From the NCBI GenBank assembly GCA_026122225.1, contig JANEZZ010002682.1:186001-250000 (forward strand): 64,000 bases of DNA, written 5' to 3'. Below, piece by piece: positions 20,861 through 31,879 of this stretch (within the stretch, counting starts at the first letter, position 1; each line of letters begins with the position of its first letter). Below the pieces are notes generated by a model. It had not been told where the DNA came from. It worked only from the letters and a program-made list of their open reading frames with translations, and ran no database searches. Made by a program: the position numbers and the translations under genes. Source of the stretch: Heloderma charlesbogerti (Eukaryota > Chordata > Lepidosauria > Squamata > Helodermatidae).

Positions 20861-21289
20861 TTTTCCTGCTGCGCTGTGAAAAAGGGAGCCTTTCTCACTG
20901 TGAAGCAGGGAAAAGCTCTCATCTCTAATCAGTTGCTGGTCGGAGATAAGAGCTTTCTCCTCTGCTGAGGAGAAGGGATGGGGCCTGTGGAGGAGACTGC
21001 GGAGTGATTCAGTCCTGTTTGCTCTTGAGGCTTGCCCTGCTTATTTGTGAGTAGACTTGAAGGGTCTTGGTATTTGGATACTATCTGAAAGTGCTGCTGA
21101 GTGATTCAGTCCTGCTTACTTCTGAGTAGACATTCTTAGTAGACATGGCCTGTTTACTTCTGAGTAGGCTTAAAACTAGTAAGCATCACCATTTGGCCCC
21201 CACCTACTCTGCCTTTAGTCATATCCACAGATGGAATGTGACCCCCAAGACATCACCCAGATTGGAATTCAGCCATCAGGCTGAAAAGC

Positions 21290-21480
21290 CCCCCCCCCCA
21301 TCTAGACCAGTATTGCCTGCTCTGGCTGGCAGCAAGTCTCCAGGGCTCCTTACAGAGAGGGGCCTTTCCCACCACTGAAGGTCCTTTTTTAACTCGAGAT
21401 GTCAGGGACCGAGTCTGGGACCTTCCTCATTCAGAGCAGGGGCTCTCTAACATGTGATACTCCCTCCCTGTTGAGTTGCA
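21290..21480 (-). mobile_element. tRNA-Ala-like SINE, degenerate
   Basis: On the + strand it reads CTAGACCAGTATTGCCTGC, TCTGGCTGGCAGC, GACCGAGTCTGGGACCTTC and CAGAGCAGGGGCTCTC. These are the reverse complement of the SINE body and its A/B-box region, best seen at 35118-35300 and 54690-54870. Confidence 0.6.
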
Positions 21481-21499
21481 TCCCCTCTCCAGATGTTGC

Positions 21500-21750
21500 T
21501 CCAGGCTAGCCCTGCATCGACCGTTCTGGCTGGCAGAAACTCTGCAATGCCTTCTTGACTTGGATTCCTGCATTGAGCAGGGGGTTGGACTCGATGGCCT
21601 TGTAGGCCCCTTCCAACCCTACTATTCTATGATTCTATGATTCTTTCTCTGTCCATCTACTTGGGATCCTCGTAAACGGAGGTGCCAAGGATTGAACTTG
21701 GGATTTTCTGCGTGCGCACCACGTGCTCCACCTCTGAGGTGTGGCAGCTC
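21500..21750 (-). mobile_element. tRNA-Ala-like SINE interrupted by a CR1 3' end
   Basis: The left part, GACCGTTCTGGCTGGCAG, and the right part, AGGATTGAACTTGGGATTTT followed by TGCTCCACCTCTGAGGTG, belong to one SINE on the minus strand. They are separated by a CR1 tail at about 21557-21642. Confidence 0.6.
21557..21645 (+). mobile_element. CR1 LINE 3' end, ~85 bp, nested in a SINE
   Basis: It matches only the last part of the CR1 3'UTR, GGGGGTTGGACTCGATGGCC to the ATTCTATG tail. It is thus an extremely 5'-truncated insertion. Confidence 0.85.
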
Positions 21751-24124
21751 CCAGGAAACTCCAGGGTTCCTTGTAAGCTTCTCAGGGGAGCCCCAAATAA
21801 GCCTTCAAGGAACCTCAGGGATTCCCATGAACATGAACTGGGAACTGTGCAAGGTTAATCGGTACACTAGGCACCCTTCAGATGCTTGCTGTTCTCTACT
21901 GGATGTTCTCTTTGGGGATGCATCACAAGTCCTTGGCCTCTTGTGCTGCTCTAGGAGGCTGCATGCCAGCCTGATGCTGTTCTCTGGGCATGCATAGAAG
22001 ACATATTTTTTGTCTCCCAAGGATCAGTAAACAAAGAAGGCCTCCTTAAAACAATGGAGTGGGTAAACAGACTCCTTGCTGAGCTTTCAGAAACCAGCAA
22101 CCTTTCCCTGAAAACAAATTACATCAGAAGATGAGTGGCAAGAGGAAAGAGATTGGCTGAGAGAGCTACTCAGCACAGGATGGGCAGGATGAGTTGCCTG
22201 ACCTGATTAACCACTCTCTGTGTGGCCAAATCCTTCCTTCCTTCCTTCCTTCCTTCCTTCCTTCCTGTTTCCTTCTTTGTTTAATGTGTGCAAAGCTGCT
22301 AAGGTTAGAATACAGGAAGTGGATTGGCTTGCCAGTTTCTTCTTTGTTTCCATTTACGATCCTGTGAACAGGAGTCACTGGAGTTTTTCCCCTCGTGTGT
22401 CATGAAGCTGTCACTGTCCTCGATGGCTGCGGGTGCTAAAAATATGGCACCCGGAGGAGTGCACGCTTAGCAGATAATCTGCACGCTGTTGTGGTGTTGA
22501 TATTTATAGAAAGCTAGCAGACTTAGCAGTGTTGGTTTTAGGATTTGAAGGGTGTCACGCCAGGCAAGGCCCCTGTCATCTGTAAGAGGCAGGGTCTGCC
22601 AACTGAGAATTCCCTCACAGTGCCCTTGGCAAAAGTTGATGCTAAGCAGTGGTATAGTGGTAAATTTTTACGTGCAAGCGCTCATCATGACAGCCCTCAT
22701 AGCCACACTCCCAAGGAAGGTCCAAAAATTCAGGCAGCTGTATTGATCCATATCAACTAACCAGTTGTAGCAATTTTCATCTCTACTAAGAGCAGGTCTT
22801 TTGGAAAGCTGATGTGTCTTAATTGCCCATTAGAAGCGCCGGCACTGCGTTCCTGTGGGCCCTGGCTCCACTGCACCACTGATGATAAGCTGACAGTAAT
22901 GTCGCGGATGAGGCCCTTTCCGATCCTAGATTTCAAGGCCCGCGAGTGTTGGGTAGTTTTTTTTAAACTGGAGCCGGCGCTAGCAGGTTGCAACTCGTAC
23001 TTTTGTGCATATGGGCAGCACCTTCGCTCTGCGCTGACGTGGCTGCTGCCTGGTGGGACTCGCCAGGAACTGCAGCTCAGAGTCGGAACTGGGCACGAGG
23101 ATCACTATGGCAGGGAGGCCCAATCACTGGCTAGGTTTCGGCTCCCAGAGCCTGCCTGCATGTGGGAACAGGTTTCGGTGTTGGGTTGGGATGTGGTAGA
23201 CAAGAGCAGCAGTTTTCAAATTCTGTTCCAGGGAATGCTAGGGACCCTTCAAAGTGTATCAGCGATGCTGTGTTGTTGAGATCAGATGTGGCGGGAAAAC
23301 TTCCCAGAAAGACTGATAGCCCACTGGCACTTTCCAACCTGGTGCCCTCTGGTCGGTTGGACTACAGCAAATGTGTATAAAATGTGTCTTTTATGATCAA
23401 ATGTGTGTTTTATGATATAAAATGCACATAAAATGTGGGTTTTATGAGAACATGCATATAAATTCTGTACAAATGTTCCTGCAGATTCCTCCCCTCCCGT
23501 GGATTATTGTGGAATTCGGACAGAATGGATTCATGAACCGACACGTGCAAAACTGACATGGATTGAAAACAGTCTGATCCTCCCGGCCCTTGCCACAGGT
23601 ATCAATTTGCTCTGCCCCAGATTTCATCTTGGCCTCCTGCTCAGAGCCCAAACCCTTCCTGTGGCCTATATGTTTAACTGGCACGGTGTCTTCTCACTCC
23701 CACGCATTAGCATTTAAAGATAGCAAGGTCTGCGTAACCAAGTCCAGCTTTGCTGTCAACTTTTGGAAATCTGAGGGGAAGAGATTAAGGTGCTTCCTTC
23801 TGACGTTGAAGACTTTGCTTCTTTATTTTTGTTGTGGGCATCATAAGAAATGACAAGAATAACTTGGCTAATATTTTCATGTTTGCATTTATTCAGCTAA
23901 TATACATAAATGTGGTCTGAAAGAAAAAGCACTTCAGATGCTGCATCCTGTTGGGTTTCGTGGGTGAACACCAGATCGAAACATTATTCTACTACAACCT
24001 TCTACGTTATTCTGCTCCGTTATTCTACTCCTGCTTACCTTGCTGGCAAAAGAGTGAACTACTAGGAATTAAGGAACTCTGCTAAACCCGAGCAGCAAGA
24101 TAGCTTGGATGTTCTAAAGAGCAT
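21751..24124. other. PHETA1 intron, no gene recognised
   Basis: A (TTCC)n microsatellite occupies about 22231-22266. A moderately CpG-rich stretch near 22810-23130 carries an open frame of 155 codons with no recognisable domain. It was not called as a gene. Confidence 0.35.
22231..22266. repeat. (TTCC)n microsatellite
   Basis: About nine uninterrupted TTCC units. Confidence 0.9.
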
Positions 24125-24275
24125 GCTTGCAAGATCTTCCCTAATCTGGCACAGACCAGATTTGTTGCACTACAACTCCCAACATTCCCAACTAGCATGG
24201 CCTGTGGATAAGAATCCTGGGAGTTGTAGTCCCAAACACCTGGAGGATACCATGTTGGGGAAGGCTGATCTAGGG
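24125..24275. mobile_element. Palindromic MITE family 3 (ACTACAACTCCCA arms)
   Basis: The arms GCACTACAACTCCCAACATT and CCTGGGAGTTGTAGTCCCAA are inverted about a central AGCATGGCC. The outer end CCATGTTGGGGAAGGCTGA is typical of the family. Confidence 0.65.
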
Positions 24276-24566
24276 TATAGATGCCGGAAGCCCAGCCTCA
24301 TAAAATTTATCTTAATTACGTGCTGCAAAACAGCAATGAACCGAGATATGCTGTGGTTTTCTCCTCCTCTGATCTCGCAAGCTCAGTTTAGCTCTAGAGC
24401 TATTTGCCTTATTATTTTACAATATGTTCCATAGGAAGAGCCCTGGGATAAGTCAAAGGATAACTTTTTTGAAATTTAGACTGGAAATTGGGCACCTCTC
24501 AACTGGCGCAGAAGAGGCAGTAGGTATTGAATGCAGTAGCTGCAGCCATTTGGGGGCCCTAGAACA

Positions 24567-24712
24567 GGGGTAGGCAGAAAGTAGATCTCCATACGTTTTG
24601 GACTTGTACTCCCAGCATTCCTGAACACTGGCCATGCTGGCAGGGGCCTCTGGGAGTTGATGTCCCAAAAATCTGGAGATCTGCTTTCTGCCTGCCCATG
24701 CCGTAGAAGAGA
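24567..24712. mobile_element. Palindromic MITE family 3, GGCAGAAAGTAGATCT variant
   Basis: The left end GGTAGGCAGAAAGTAGATCTC and the right end GAGATCTGCTTTCTGCCTGCC are inverted, around ACTCCCAGCATTCCTGAAC and GGGAGTTGATGTCC. The copy at 47428-47565 is very similar. Confidence 0.75.
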
Positions 24713-24811
24713 GGTCAAAATGGGAGCCTTCTTCTGGGTAAGATTCCAGGGCTCCTAGGTGCAGTCCCTGCCTGTTGTTTCTGCCTGTGGTTGGCTGTGT
24801 CTTCAGGGACC

Positions 24812-24815
24812 CACA

Positions 24816-24852
<37 letters not shown>
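24812..24852. repeat. (CT)n microsatellite forming the PHETA1 acceptor pyrimidine tract
   Basis: A CT repeat with one interrupting TTT lies immediately before TGTTTTCATTTCAAG|GTG, the acceptor of the PHETA1 coding exon. Confidence 0.85.
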
Positions 24853-24866
24853 GTTTTCATTTCAAG

Positions 24867-25727
24867 GTGTGAGCAGTCATGAAGCTGAACGAGCGGAGCT
24901 TGGCCTTTTACGCCACCTGTGACTCCCCCACCGACAAGGCCGGCTTCCTCTACAAGAAGGGTGAGCGGAACACGGCCTACCACCGACGCTGGTTCGTGCT
25001 GAAGGGGAACATGCTGTTCTACTTTGAGGACCAGGAGAGCCGAGAGCCAGTGGGAGCCATCATCTTGGAAGGCTGCACGGTGGAGCTGTGCGAGTCCACG
25101 GAGGAGTTTGCCTTCGCCATCAAGTTCGACTGTGCCAAGTCCCGTACCTACATCCTGGCAGCCGAAAGCCAGGCTGCCATGGAGGCCTGGGTCAAGTCTC
25201 TCTCGCGGGCCAGCTTTGGTTACCTGCGCCTGGTGGTGAAGGAGCTGGAGAAGCAGCTGGATGAGATGCAGAGGAACCTCTCTGGCTACCACCGGGTCCA
25301 GAGGAGGGGACCGCTTTACCGGAAAAACAAGATGGCACCAAATTTAGACCGGGTAGCCTTAGGCCCAGGCCCACCACAGGAGAAGCTGGCGGTCCCGATT
25401 TGCATTCCGGCAAAAGAAAATGGCTGTGCACTGTGGAATAATTCCCAAGGGCCAGCCAGCCTGCCAGTGGGATATCCCCAGGCTGAGCCATGGAGTACAA
25501 GGACCTGTGGGGGCAGCAGCTACGATGAAGGCCTCAAGCCGCCCCCATTGCCTCCTCGGAGGAGGGCGCTGTCAGGTAATTCCAGTGGTGCTGCTGGAGG
25601 CCCTGGCCTTGATGGCCCAGTGTATCCAAGCACGGCTTGTTTTTCCAAACTTCACGACTGGTACGGCCGAGAGATTCTTGAACTGCGAAGGGCATGGCTG
25701 GAGGGGCCAAAAGACAGCGATCTTTGA
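24867..25727 (+). CDS. PHETA1: PHETA1 (FAM109A/Ses1), PH-domain endosomal adaptor; coding start at 24879
   Basis: The coding sequence is 24879-25727 in one exon, 282 residues. The exon begins at 24867. An in-frame TGA at 24870 precedes the ATG, which fixes the start. Residues about 18-113 are a PH domain: '[20 protein letters not shown]', then FYFEDQ, and the terminal W in [11 protein letters not shown] short coiled coil follows ([11 protein letters not shown], about 121-133). Then come a low-complexity linker and a proline-rich, basic stretch ([10 protein letters not shown]). At the C-terminus is the F&H motif, F255-x3-H259-x3-G263, within '[19 protein letters not shown]'. In the family this motif binds the ASH/RhoGAP region of OCRL and INPP5B. 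The protein acts on early endosomes, recycling endosomes and the trans-Golgi network in receptor recycling. Human PHETA1 is 249 residues, so the linker is longer here. The paralogue PHETA2 is less likely because of the N-terminal match and the CUX2 synteny. Confidence 0.95.
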
Positions 25728-26070
25728 GCAGAGGCTTTAGTGAAGGGAGTGCCCTTGGAAACATTGAGCTGGGCCAGAGACTGGCTGGGCATGAGAAACA
25801 GTCATCAGCTGCTGTGAGTAAAACTCCACTGCTGGAAACGTTGTTTGCTATTACCAGTCATATGCACATTGTGCCAGCTGTTTGCACAGTTCTGGGGGAA
25901 AGCCCCAACTGGAGCCAGCGCTTATCTTCAAGAATCGAGTTGACAGCTCTGCGTTGCCCCCAAGTCCTACACTTGTTTGATAAGACCGACCATCGAGGAA
26001 ACCTCCGCTTTAAATTATAACAATGGGGCTTTTGCAAATTAAAAATAAAGAGGGTCTGCTTTGAAAAACA
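25728..26070 (+). terminator. PHETA1: PHETA1 3'UTR with candidate poly(A) signal
   Basis: An AATAAA at 26044-26049 lies about 320 bases after the stop codon. The true cleavage site is not known. Confidence 0.5.
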
Positions 26071-26784
26071 ACTACCACTGCCACTCAGAACAGGAAAAAA
26101 GCAGTCAGGTGGCAACCCAGCATCTCTCCCTCTCTCTACACTATCTCTTCAACAGATCTTTCCACAACTGAGTGAACTGCCTGCTGGCTTCTGGCGGTCA
26201 CCAGACTCTTCAAGGCCAACTGTTGGGCACACTGTGGTATTCTTTGTTTGCCGTGAGGGGGAGGGAAATCACACACGTTTCCCATGTTCATTTAGGGGTC
26301 GAAATCTTACTAACCCAGTTGATTTTGACTTGGCCTGCTGCCAACGTTTTGAAGGAAAATCAAGGACACCCCCGCCTTCTTCCAAGGCCTGTTCTGGTTC
26401 TGAAATCATGGCGGGACCGATTTGGGAAAGTCCAAACCGTCATTTTGAGTGATGTTGCCTGGAATTCTCCCAAAGTTGTTTGTTGGGAATTCTGGTCTAT
26501 AAATGGGAAGCCCAACCTTATCAGTGAAGTAGAAGCCACCGAGAATAGACGTGATGATTGGGAAGGTGAAAAGAGGTCCTCCTAGACAATTGCTATCAAC
26601 ACACCCCTCCTGGCAGTTTAATCCCATCTCACCTTTCATTGGTTCTGGTTTGGGTGGGCTTAAGAGTATGTCTACACTACAACTGTAAATGGGCTTAATA
26701 GTCAAAAGCTTGCCCTCTACCCCGAGGACCTGGGGGAGACATCCATTAAGAGCAGCTATGTTTTTCCAATGATCTGATGATCAA
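26071..26784. other. Intergenic, nothing recognised
   Basis: Only short frames occur in this stretch. A 137-codon open frame at 26172-26585 has no visible domain. Confidence 0.35.
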
Positions 26785-27080
26785 AAGCAGGTGTGCAGAA
26801 CCTCTTTCAGCCAGAGAGCCAAATTCCATTTTAGAGAAGCTCTCAGGGGCCACATTCCAGTGGTGGGCAGGGCTGAAGGCAAAATGGATGGCCAAAAACA
26901 AAAGGGGTTGGGCAAAAAATACCAGCATATTGTAGCTTCAAACTCTTCCTGCCAGTAACTAAGCTGCAGGAGAGACATCTCAACCTTTTGGAATGGGGGG
27001 AAAACTGCACAAATGCCAGGAAATCACCAGAGGATCAGTGTTTGGGGGAAAGGGGTGTGGTCATCTAGGGGTGGAATGCC
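26785..27080 (+). mobile_element. hAT-like non-autonomous element, copy 3
   Basis: It begins CAGGTGTGCAGAACCTCTTT and holds CCAAATTCCATTTTAGAGAA, AATACCAGCATATTGTAGCT and TCTCAACCTTTTGGAATGG in the same order as copies 1 and 2. Confidence 0.7.
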
Positions 27081-27089
27081 CACTGAGCC

Positions 27090-27215
27090 GTGAAGCTAGC
27101 ACTGGGTGATCTTGGGACAGGCACGCGCTCTCATTCTAACTTACCTTATAGGGGTGTTGTGAGGATAAACTGGAGCAGGGGAACTGGGTACACTGCCTTG
27201 GGCTGTGGCTTGTCA
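27090..27215 (+). mobile_element. tRNA-derived SINE (Sauria-like), 3' part
   Basis: It has the blocks CACTGGGTGATCTTGGGACA, TCTAACTTACC, GTGTTGTGAGGATAAACTGG and CTGCCTTGGGCTG. The tRNA-like head is missing. Confidence 0.55.
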
Positions 27216-28599
27216 AACCAAGCCCCACACCTGCCTATATCCAAGTTAACTCCTGCTTTCCTCTAAGAACTAATACAGGCAAGAGGTCACTTTTGTTTAC
27301 ACTCTCCCCCCCCCACCCAGCCCTTTGGCAAAGGAAAAGCCAGCAGCTCTCTCACCTTCTGCAGCCAAGCAGAAACCCAGCTGGGAAGCAGCCAGTAAAA
27401 GCAGGCTCCTTCCGTGCAGGGGGAGCACATGCAGCAGATCCACTTGCCAAAGCCCTGGGAGAAGCAAGGGGGAGGGAAGAGGGGGAGTGCTTGGCAGAGG
27501 CCTCCAGCTGTTTTCGGCAGCACTGACTGCTGGGGAGAGCTGGAGGCAGCCTGAACTGCAAACAGAACACACAGGGTTTCCTTCTCCGTCTTTCCCAGAG
27601 GTGTCAGCAGGTTTTGCAGTATAATATTGGCACAGGTTTATGGGCTGAGCTTGCAGATTGCAGACAGTAAGTCAGAATCCCCCCCAGGTCAGGGAGAAAT
27701 TTGACAAGAGCTGGTTCTTTTCTCCCCCCACATGCTGGCCATTTCTTTTCGGCTCCAAGGAGGAGAAACAGAAGTACATGTGGGAAGGCAGGATAGTAAA
27801 AACACCAGCTTCTAGTAATTTGAACTGACATTTTTGTAAAGCTGCTATAACCTGAAAGATTTTTTTAATGGATTATGTTCTCAGAAAGCTGTCAAAGGGG
27901 GCGCAGGAGGTACTGCTCAGTGCCTCAAGAAAAGGTGTCGAGGCCGTCGCCTTGCAGAGGAGCCCTGCTCCTTAATTCTGAAATATGTGGAGATGGGCAG
28001 CCATCGTTGTCAAAGAAGGAAGGGCACTCCACACATATGCAGGGCCAAAGTCCAGGGTCCCACAGCCTTCTTGGGGGGTGGGAATGGCTGACCAGACAGT
28101 GGCAGGTGATGAGGGCAGCAGAAGCAAACTCCTTTTTATTCCTGTTGTCACGATGGTGCAGTGATTTAAGTGAGTTTAAAATGCAAAATTGCACATGTTC
28201 AGGGCATTATTCTTATTCTTCAGGATTGGCAAACAGTCTTCTTCAAACATGTCAGGAATGCAGAAGCAGTTGTAAAACATGAATTGGCAGTCAAGGAGAA
28301 ATGTTAGCTCTGTGCTTCACAGCCCAAGTAATACACATGGGCCATCTGAAGTGGTCCCCCATAAGGCCATTGATTTCATGATCCAAAATTACCTAGCTGA
28401 AGCACTGTCTGCACATGCTCTGGGATATTTTCTCTTTACTATACAGTATTTTTCTCCTTTCCTCCTAGCATTAGAACTCTGAAGAGGGATGTAGTCGTGT
28501 CACCTAGAGAAACTGATTGGCAGTAGATTCAGGCAAGATGAGAGAGAGAGAGCATGCGCGCATGTGTGCTTTTCTTTCCATGACGCAGAATTCACCTAT
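27216..28599. other. Intergenic, no gene recognised
   Basis: Several overlapping frames of 70-135 codons exist on both strands, without domains or codon-use support. A C-run lies at about 27306-27313 and (AG)n at about 28538-28549. Confidence 0.35.
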
Positions 28600-28985
28600 G
28601 GAATTCATTGCCACCGGATGCGGTGATGGCTACTGTCTTAGATGGCTTTGAAAAGGGATTAAAAATAATAAGGAAGCACTTCTTTACACAGCGCATATGG
28701 AATTCACTATTGCAAGACGCAGCGATGGCCACCAATTTGGATGGCTTTAAAAGGAGATTGGACAAATTCATGGAAGAGAAGGCCATCCGTGACTACTAGT
28801 CCCGACAGCTGTATGCTACCTCCAGAACCAGAGGCAGTAAGCTTATGTGCACCAGGTGCTGGCACTCGTGTCTTGCTTGTGGGTTCCTGGTTGACAGCTG
28901 GTTGGCCACTGTGTGAACAGAATGCTGGACTAGATGGACCCTTGGTCTGATCCAGCAGGTCTCTTCTGATGTTCTTAATAATAGA
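28600..28985 (+). mobile_element. CR1/L3-like LINE 3' fragment
   Basis: The frame 'DGFKRRLDKFMEEKAIRDY', followed by the 3'UTR end GCTGGACTAGATGGACCCTT, CTGATCCAGCAGG and TGATGTTCTTA, is a common squamate CR1/L3-like end. The segment 'LDGFEKGLKIIRKHF' just upstream appears to be a duplicated earlier piece of the same region. Confidence 0.7.
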
Positions 28986-29099
28986 AGAGAATAGGTCTGT
29001 CAGCAACTATTAGCAATGACGGCTAAATGAAATCTCCATGTTCAGAGGTAATATAACTCAGCACCAGTGGCTTGGGGACAAAAGCAAGGCACTGAACTA

Positions 29100-29372
29100 G
29101 ATCAGTTCTGGGGGCCAAATCCGGCTTTTTCCCCAACCACCAATTATTTGGTGGTTTCTTGGCATTTGCACATCTCCCTGCCACCTTCCAAAAGGTTGAA
29201 ATGCCTCTCCTAAGGCTCAGTTCCTGGCAGTATGAGATTTTAACTGAAATATGCTGGTATTTTTGGCCCTGCCCCTTTTGCCTTTGGCTCCACCCACCAC
29301 TAGAATGCGGCCTCTGAGAGCTTCTCTGAAATTGAATCGGGCCCTCGGGCTGAAAGAGGTTCAACAGTCCTG
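29100..29372 (-). mobile_element. hAT-like non-autonomous element, copy 4 (inverted)
   Basis: On the + strand it reads TTGAAATGCCTCTCCTAAGG, ATATGCTGGTATTTTTGG and GGGCTGAAAGAGGTTCAAC. This is the reverse complement of copies 1-3. Confidence 0.7.
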
Positions 29373-29377
29373 GACTG

Positions 29378-29495
29378 CACTGACCAGCAGCAGCTGCCTC
29401 GGGTTTCAGACCAGGCATCTTTCCCAGTCCTACCAGGAGATGCCAGGGGCTGTTTGCATGCAAGGTAAAGTGGCTCTACCAATGAGCTACAACAT
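29378..29495 (-). mobile_element. tRNA-Ala-like SINE
   Basis: The + strand shows GGGTTTCAGACCAGGCATCT, CCTACCAGGAGATGCCAGG and TCTACCAATGAGCTACA. This is the reverse of a head with an A-box-like TAGCTCATTGG. Confidence 0.7.
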
Positions 29496-30699
29496 CTTTC
29501 AGGACCATGGCCCAGCAAGTCCACGGCAGAAGCGAGATATGAAACCAAAGGCTTCCAGGTTTCTAGGGATCTCAAGCAATTTTTTTAAAAGGCAGTCTCT
29601 TGCATTACATGCCGCATTTCCATGGGTTTCTAAAATCCCACTGTTAAAAGTGGTGTGGTGTGGTGTGGGGAGGGGGAGAGAGAGAAAAAGCATTTTAGTG
29701 CATTTGCAGAAGTGGCTTTAAGGGAACAGAAGACCCATCCCAGATGGAGAATAAGGCAACCCTTTTAAAACTTCAGCTGCAAGGTGAAGAAAAAAGGGAA
29801 GAGCACAGGTGCCACCTGTTGAAAGGTAACCCCAGCTGGGCATTTCACCCACAGGTGCTGATGGAATCAGGTTTATTTGAGGCAGGACTAAACAATGGAA
29901 CAGTTGTCTCTGTGTGTGTGTCTTTGTGTATTCTGCTGCCTCTCAGTTCCTGCTTCTGTAATGATCTCAGCCTCCACAGACTGCAAAAATAGAGGTGAGT
30001 GCGTGCAGCCCTCACTCTTCCCCATGATCTCACAGGGGGGTGGGGGAAGTTGCATCTTTTATAGACAGTTAAATGCATCTCTTTTCATATGCAAGGACCT
30101 GAACTGCATTTAAGGGGGAGGGGGAATGATGCAACTTTAAATGCCCCCTTCTCACAATTTGAGGTTGTATCCAGTCACTCTGCAGTGGAACCCCGGGGGT
30201 TCTTCAGAAACATAACGGGCATCTCAAGCAGACAAGCTTCCTTGGAGGAAAAAAGGTGGGATATAAATGCAATAATAAATAAGGCGTCGGCTTTCCTGCC
30301 ACTGCCAGTCTCCCTGAACAGCTGTGGGAAAGTGGTTGGTGGGTCCTTAGTCACAGTCTCAGTCAAAGCAGGGCAACTATGAGATCAACGTGACTGGCCA
30401 GTGAATCATACGCGCACTCTAAAACACTCCCTGGAATCTTCTGCAATGCACAAAGGTTCCTAGGAGTGGCAAGTTTGGCAATCCTTCTGTTTTGATGCTG
30501 CTGGCAGCTCTAAGGGGCAGTTGAGTGCAAGGGGCATTTGTGCGGGAGGGAGAGCTCCTTTTGCTGTAGAAATCGGGGATGCAATTTGTCAGTGAGTGCC
30601 TCCAACCACAAGAGTCAACAAAGCAGGAAGTAATCAGTGTATTATGCCAAAAGATTAGTTCTTCATTTAAAAATAAAAAACCCTCATCACTTTGCCTTA
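29496..30699. other. Intergenic, nothing recognised
   Basis: An isolated SINE-tail-like GGTGGGATATAAATGCAATA at about 30255-30274 matches the end of the SINE at 58636-58910. No gene is supported. Confidence 0.35.
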
Positions 30700-30785
30700 A
30701 AGAAGGGCTGGGAACCTGTGGCCTACCAGATGTTGTTGAACTACAACTCCCATCATCCCAGATCACTGGCTGGAGTAAATGGGAG
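30700..30785. mobile_element. Palindromic MITE family 3, partial
   Basis: GGGCTGGGAACCTGTGGCC then TTGAACTACAACTCCCATCATC is one arm of the family. The other arm is missing. Confidence 0.5.
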
Positions 30786-31879
30786 CTGGAAGCCAGCAGC
30801 ATCTGTACCCTTAAAGAGACTCCATGTGCATATTTTGTCCTCATTTCCTTAATAGATGTTGTGGTTTTATGTAGTCATTGCTGTGTTTTTGAATTTCATG
30901 TTAATTGTATCTCTTCCTCCAGTCCCTCATTGGCAAGTCCAAAAGAAGTGTCTTTGTTGCAGGTTGGATGTGTTGTGGATTCATTTACCTCGAGTATCCT
31001 TGAGCAACCCCAATGGTGTTTTTGTGAGGCCACTGAGAATTCTCTGTTGAAGGAGGAGGGACGGAACCTCTAAGTTCCCAGAGTTTGTTTGGGTGCTGTC
31101 ACAACTAAAACAAGTTTGAAACCTGTTTAAATTTGAAGTAGACAAATGGCCGGGTCAGAGCACTTGACACTATCCAGAGGAACACCGTGCACCCCCCTGT
31201 GGAATTTGGCACCTCCTTTTTTACCCGTGCTATTTGCACTTTTGAGCTATCACCACAAGGCCAAACTCCTGCATTCTGTTGTTTCTGATTAAGAAACAGC
31301 CGTGGCAGGTTTATTTGCTCCATTCATGTTTGAAAGAAATAGAATTGAAGATTGCCGTTCAAGACTCTTTTCCTCTTCCATAAATTAAGGAGGATTCAGT
31401 TTATCTAGCACACACAGAAGTTGTGTGCGTAACTTGTTGGAAAGGCAGCTGCTTGGAAACATTTTCTGTTCCAGATAAAAACCACAAGCTCCGCTGTGCT
31501 GCTGATCAGAAATTGCTTCCGGGTTCCTGGAACAAAACATTATGAGATGGAGGTGTGGTGACCTGGCCAGACACAGAGTGTTGTAATCTTGCTGCATCTG
31601 ACCTCCCTGAGACTGTTTTGCCATGATCAGATGGGTTTGTTTATGCCACCCAATTCTACAGAACCTGGAGATGTTCCCAGTGCAAGGCAGCAGGGCTGTA
31701 CAGTTCATCAAGGCAAATGGAGTGATTGCGCAAATTGTGCATGTGTGTCTGTTTCATCATATATCTATGAGAGGGGGAGAAATGGGCCTCGCTAACTTAT
31801 TTTCCCATGAGGTTAAGTTGAACTCTCAGGGTACTTCCATGATCGAAAACTGAAATTTGGTACACATATAGTCCAAGAC
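30786..31879. other. Intergenic, nothing recognised
   Basis: No domain-bearing frame or named repeat was found. Confidence 0.35.

Noticed and set aside
22812..23279. 155-codon open frame in a CpG-rich part of the PHETA1 intron
   Set aside because: No domain, signal or splice support was seen. It is likely chance.
24453..25292. 279-codon minus-strand frame opposite PHETA1
   Set aside because: It is antisense to the conserved PH domain, has no domain of its own, and contains the CT repeat as Arg/Glu repeats.
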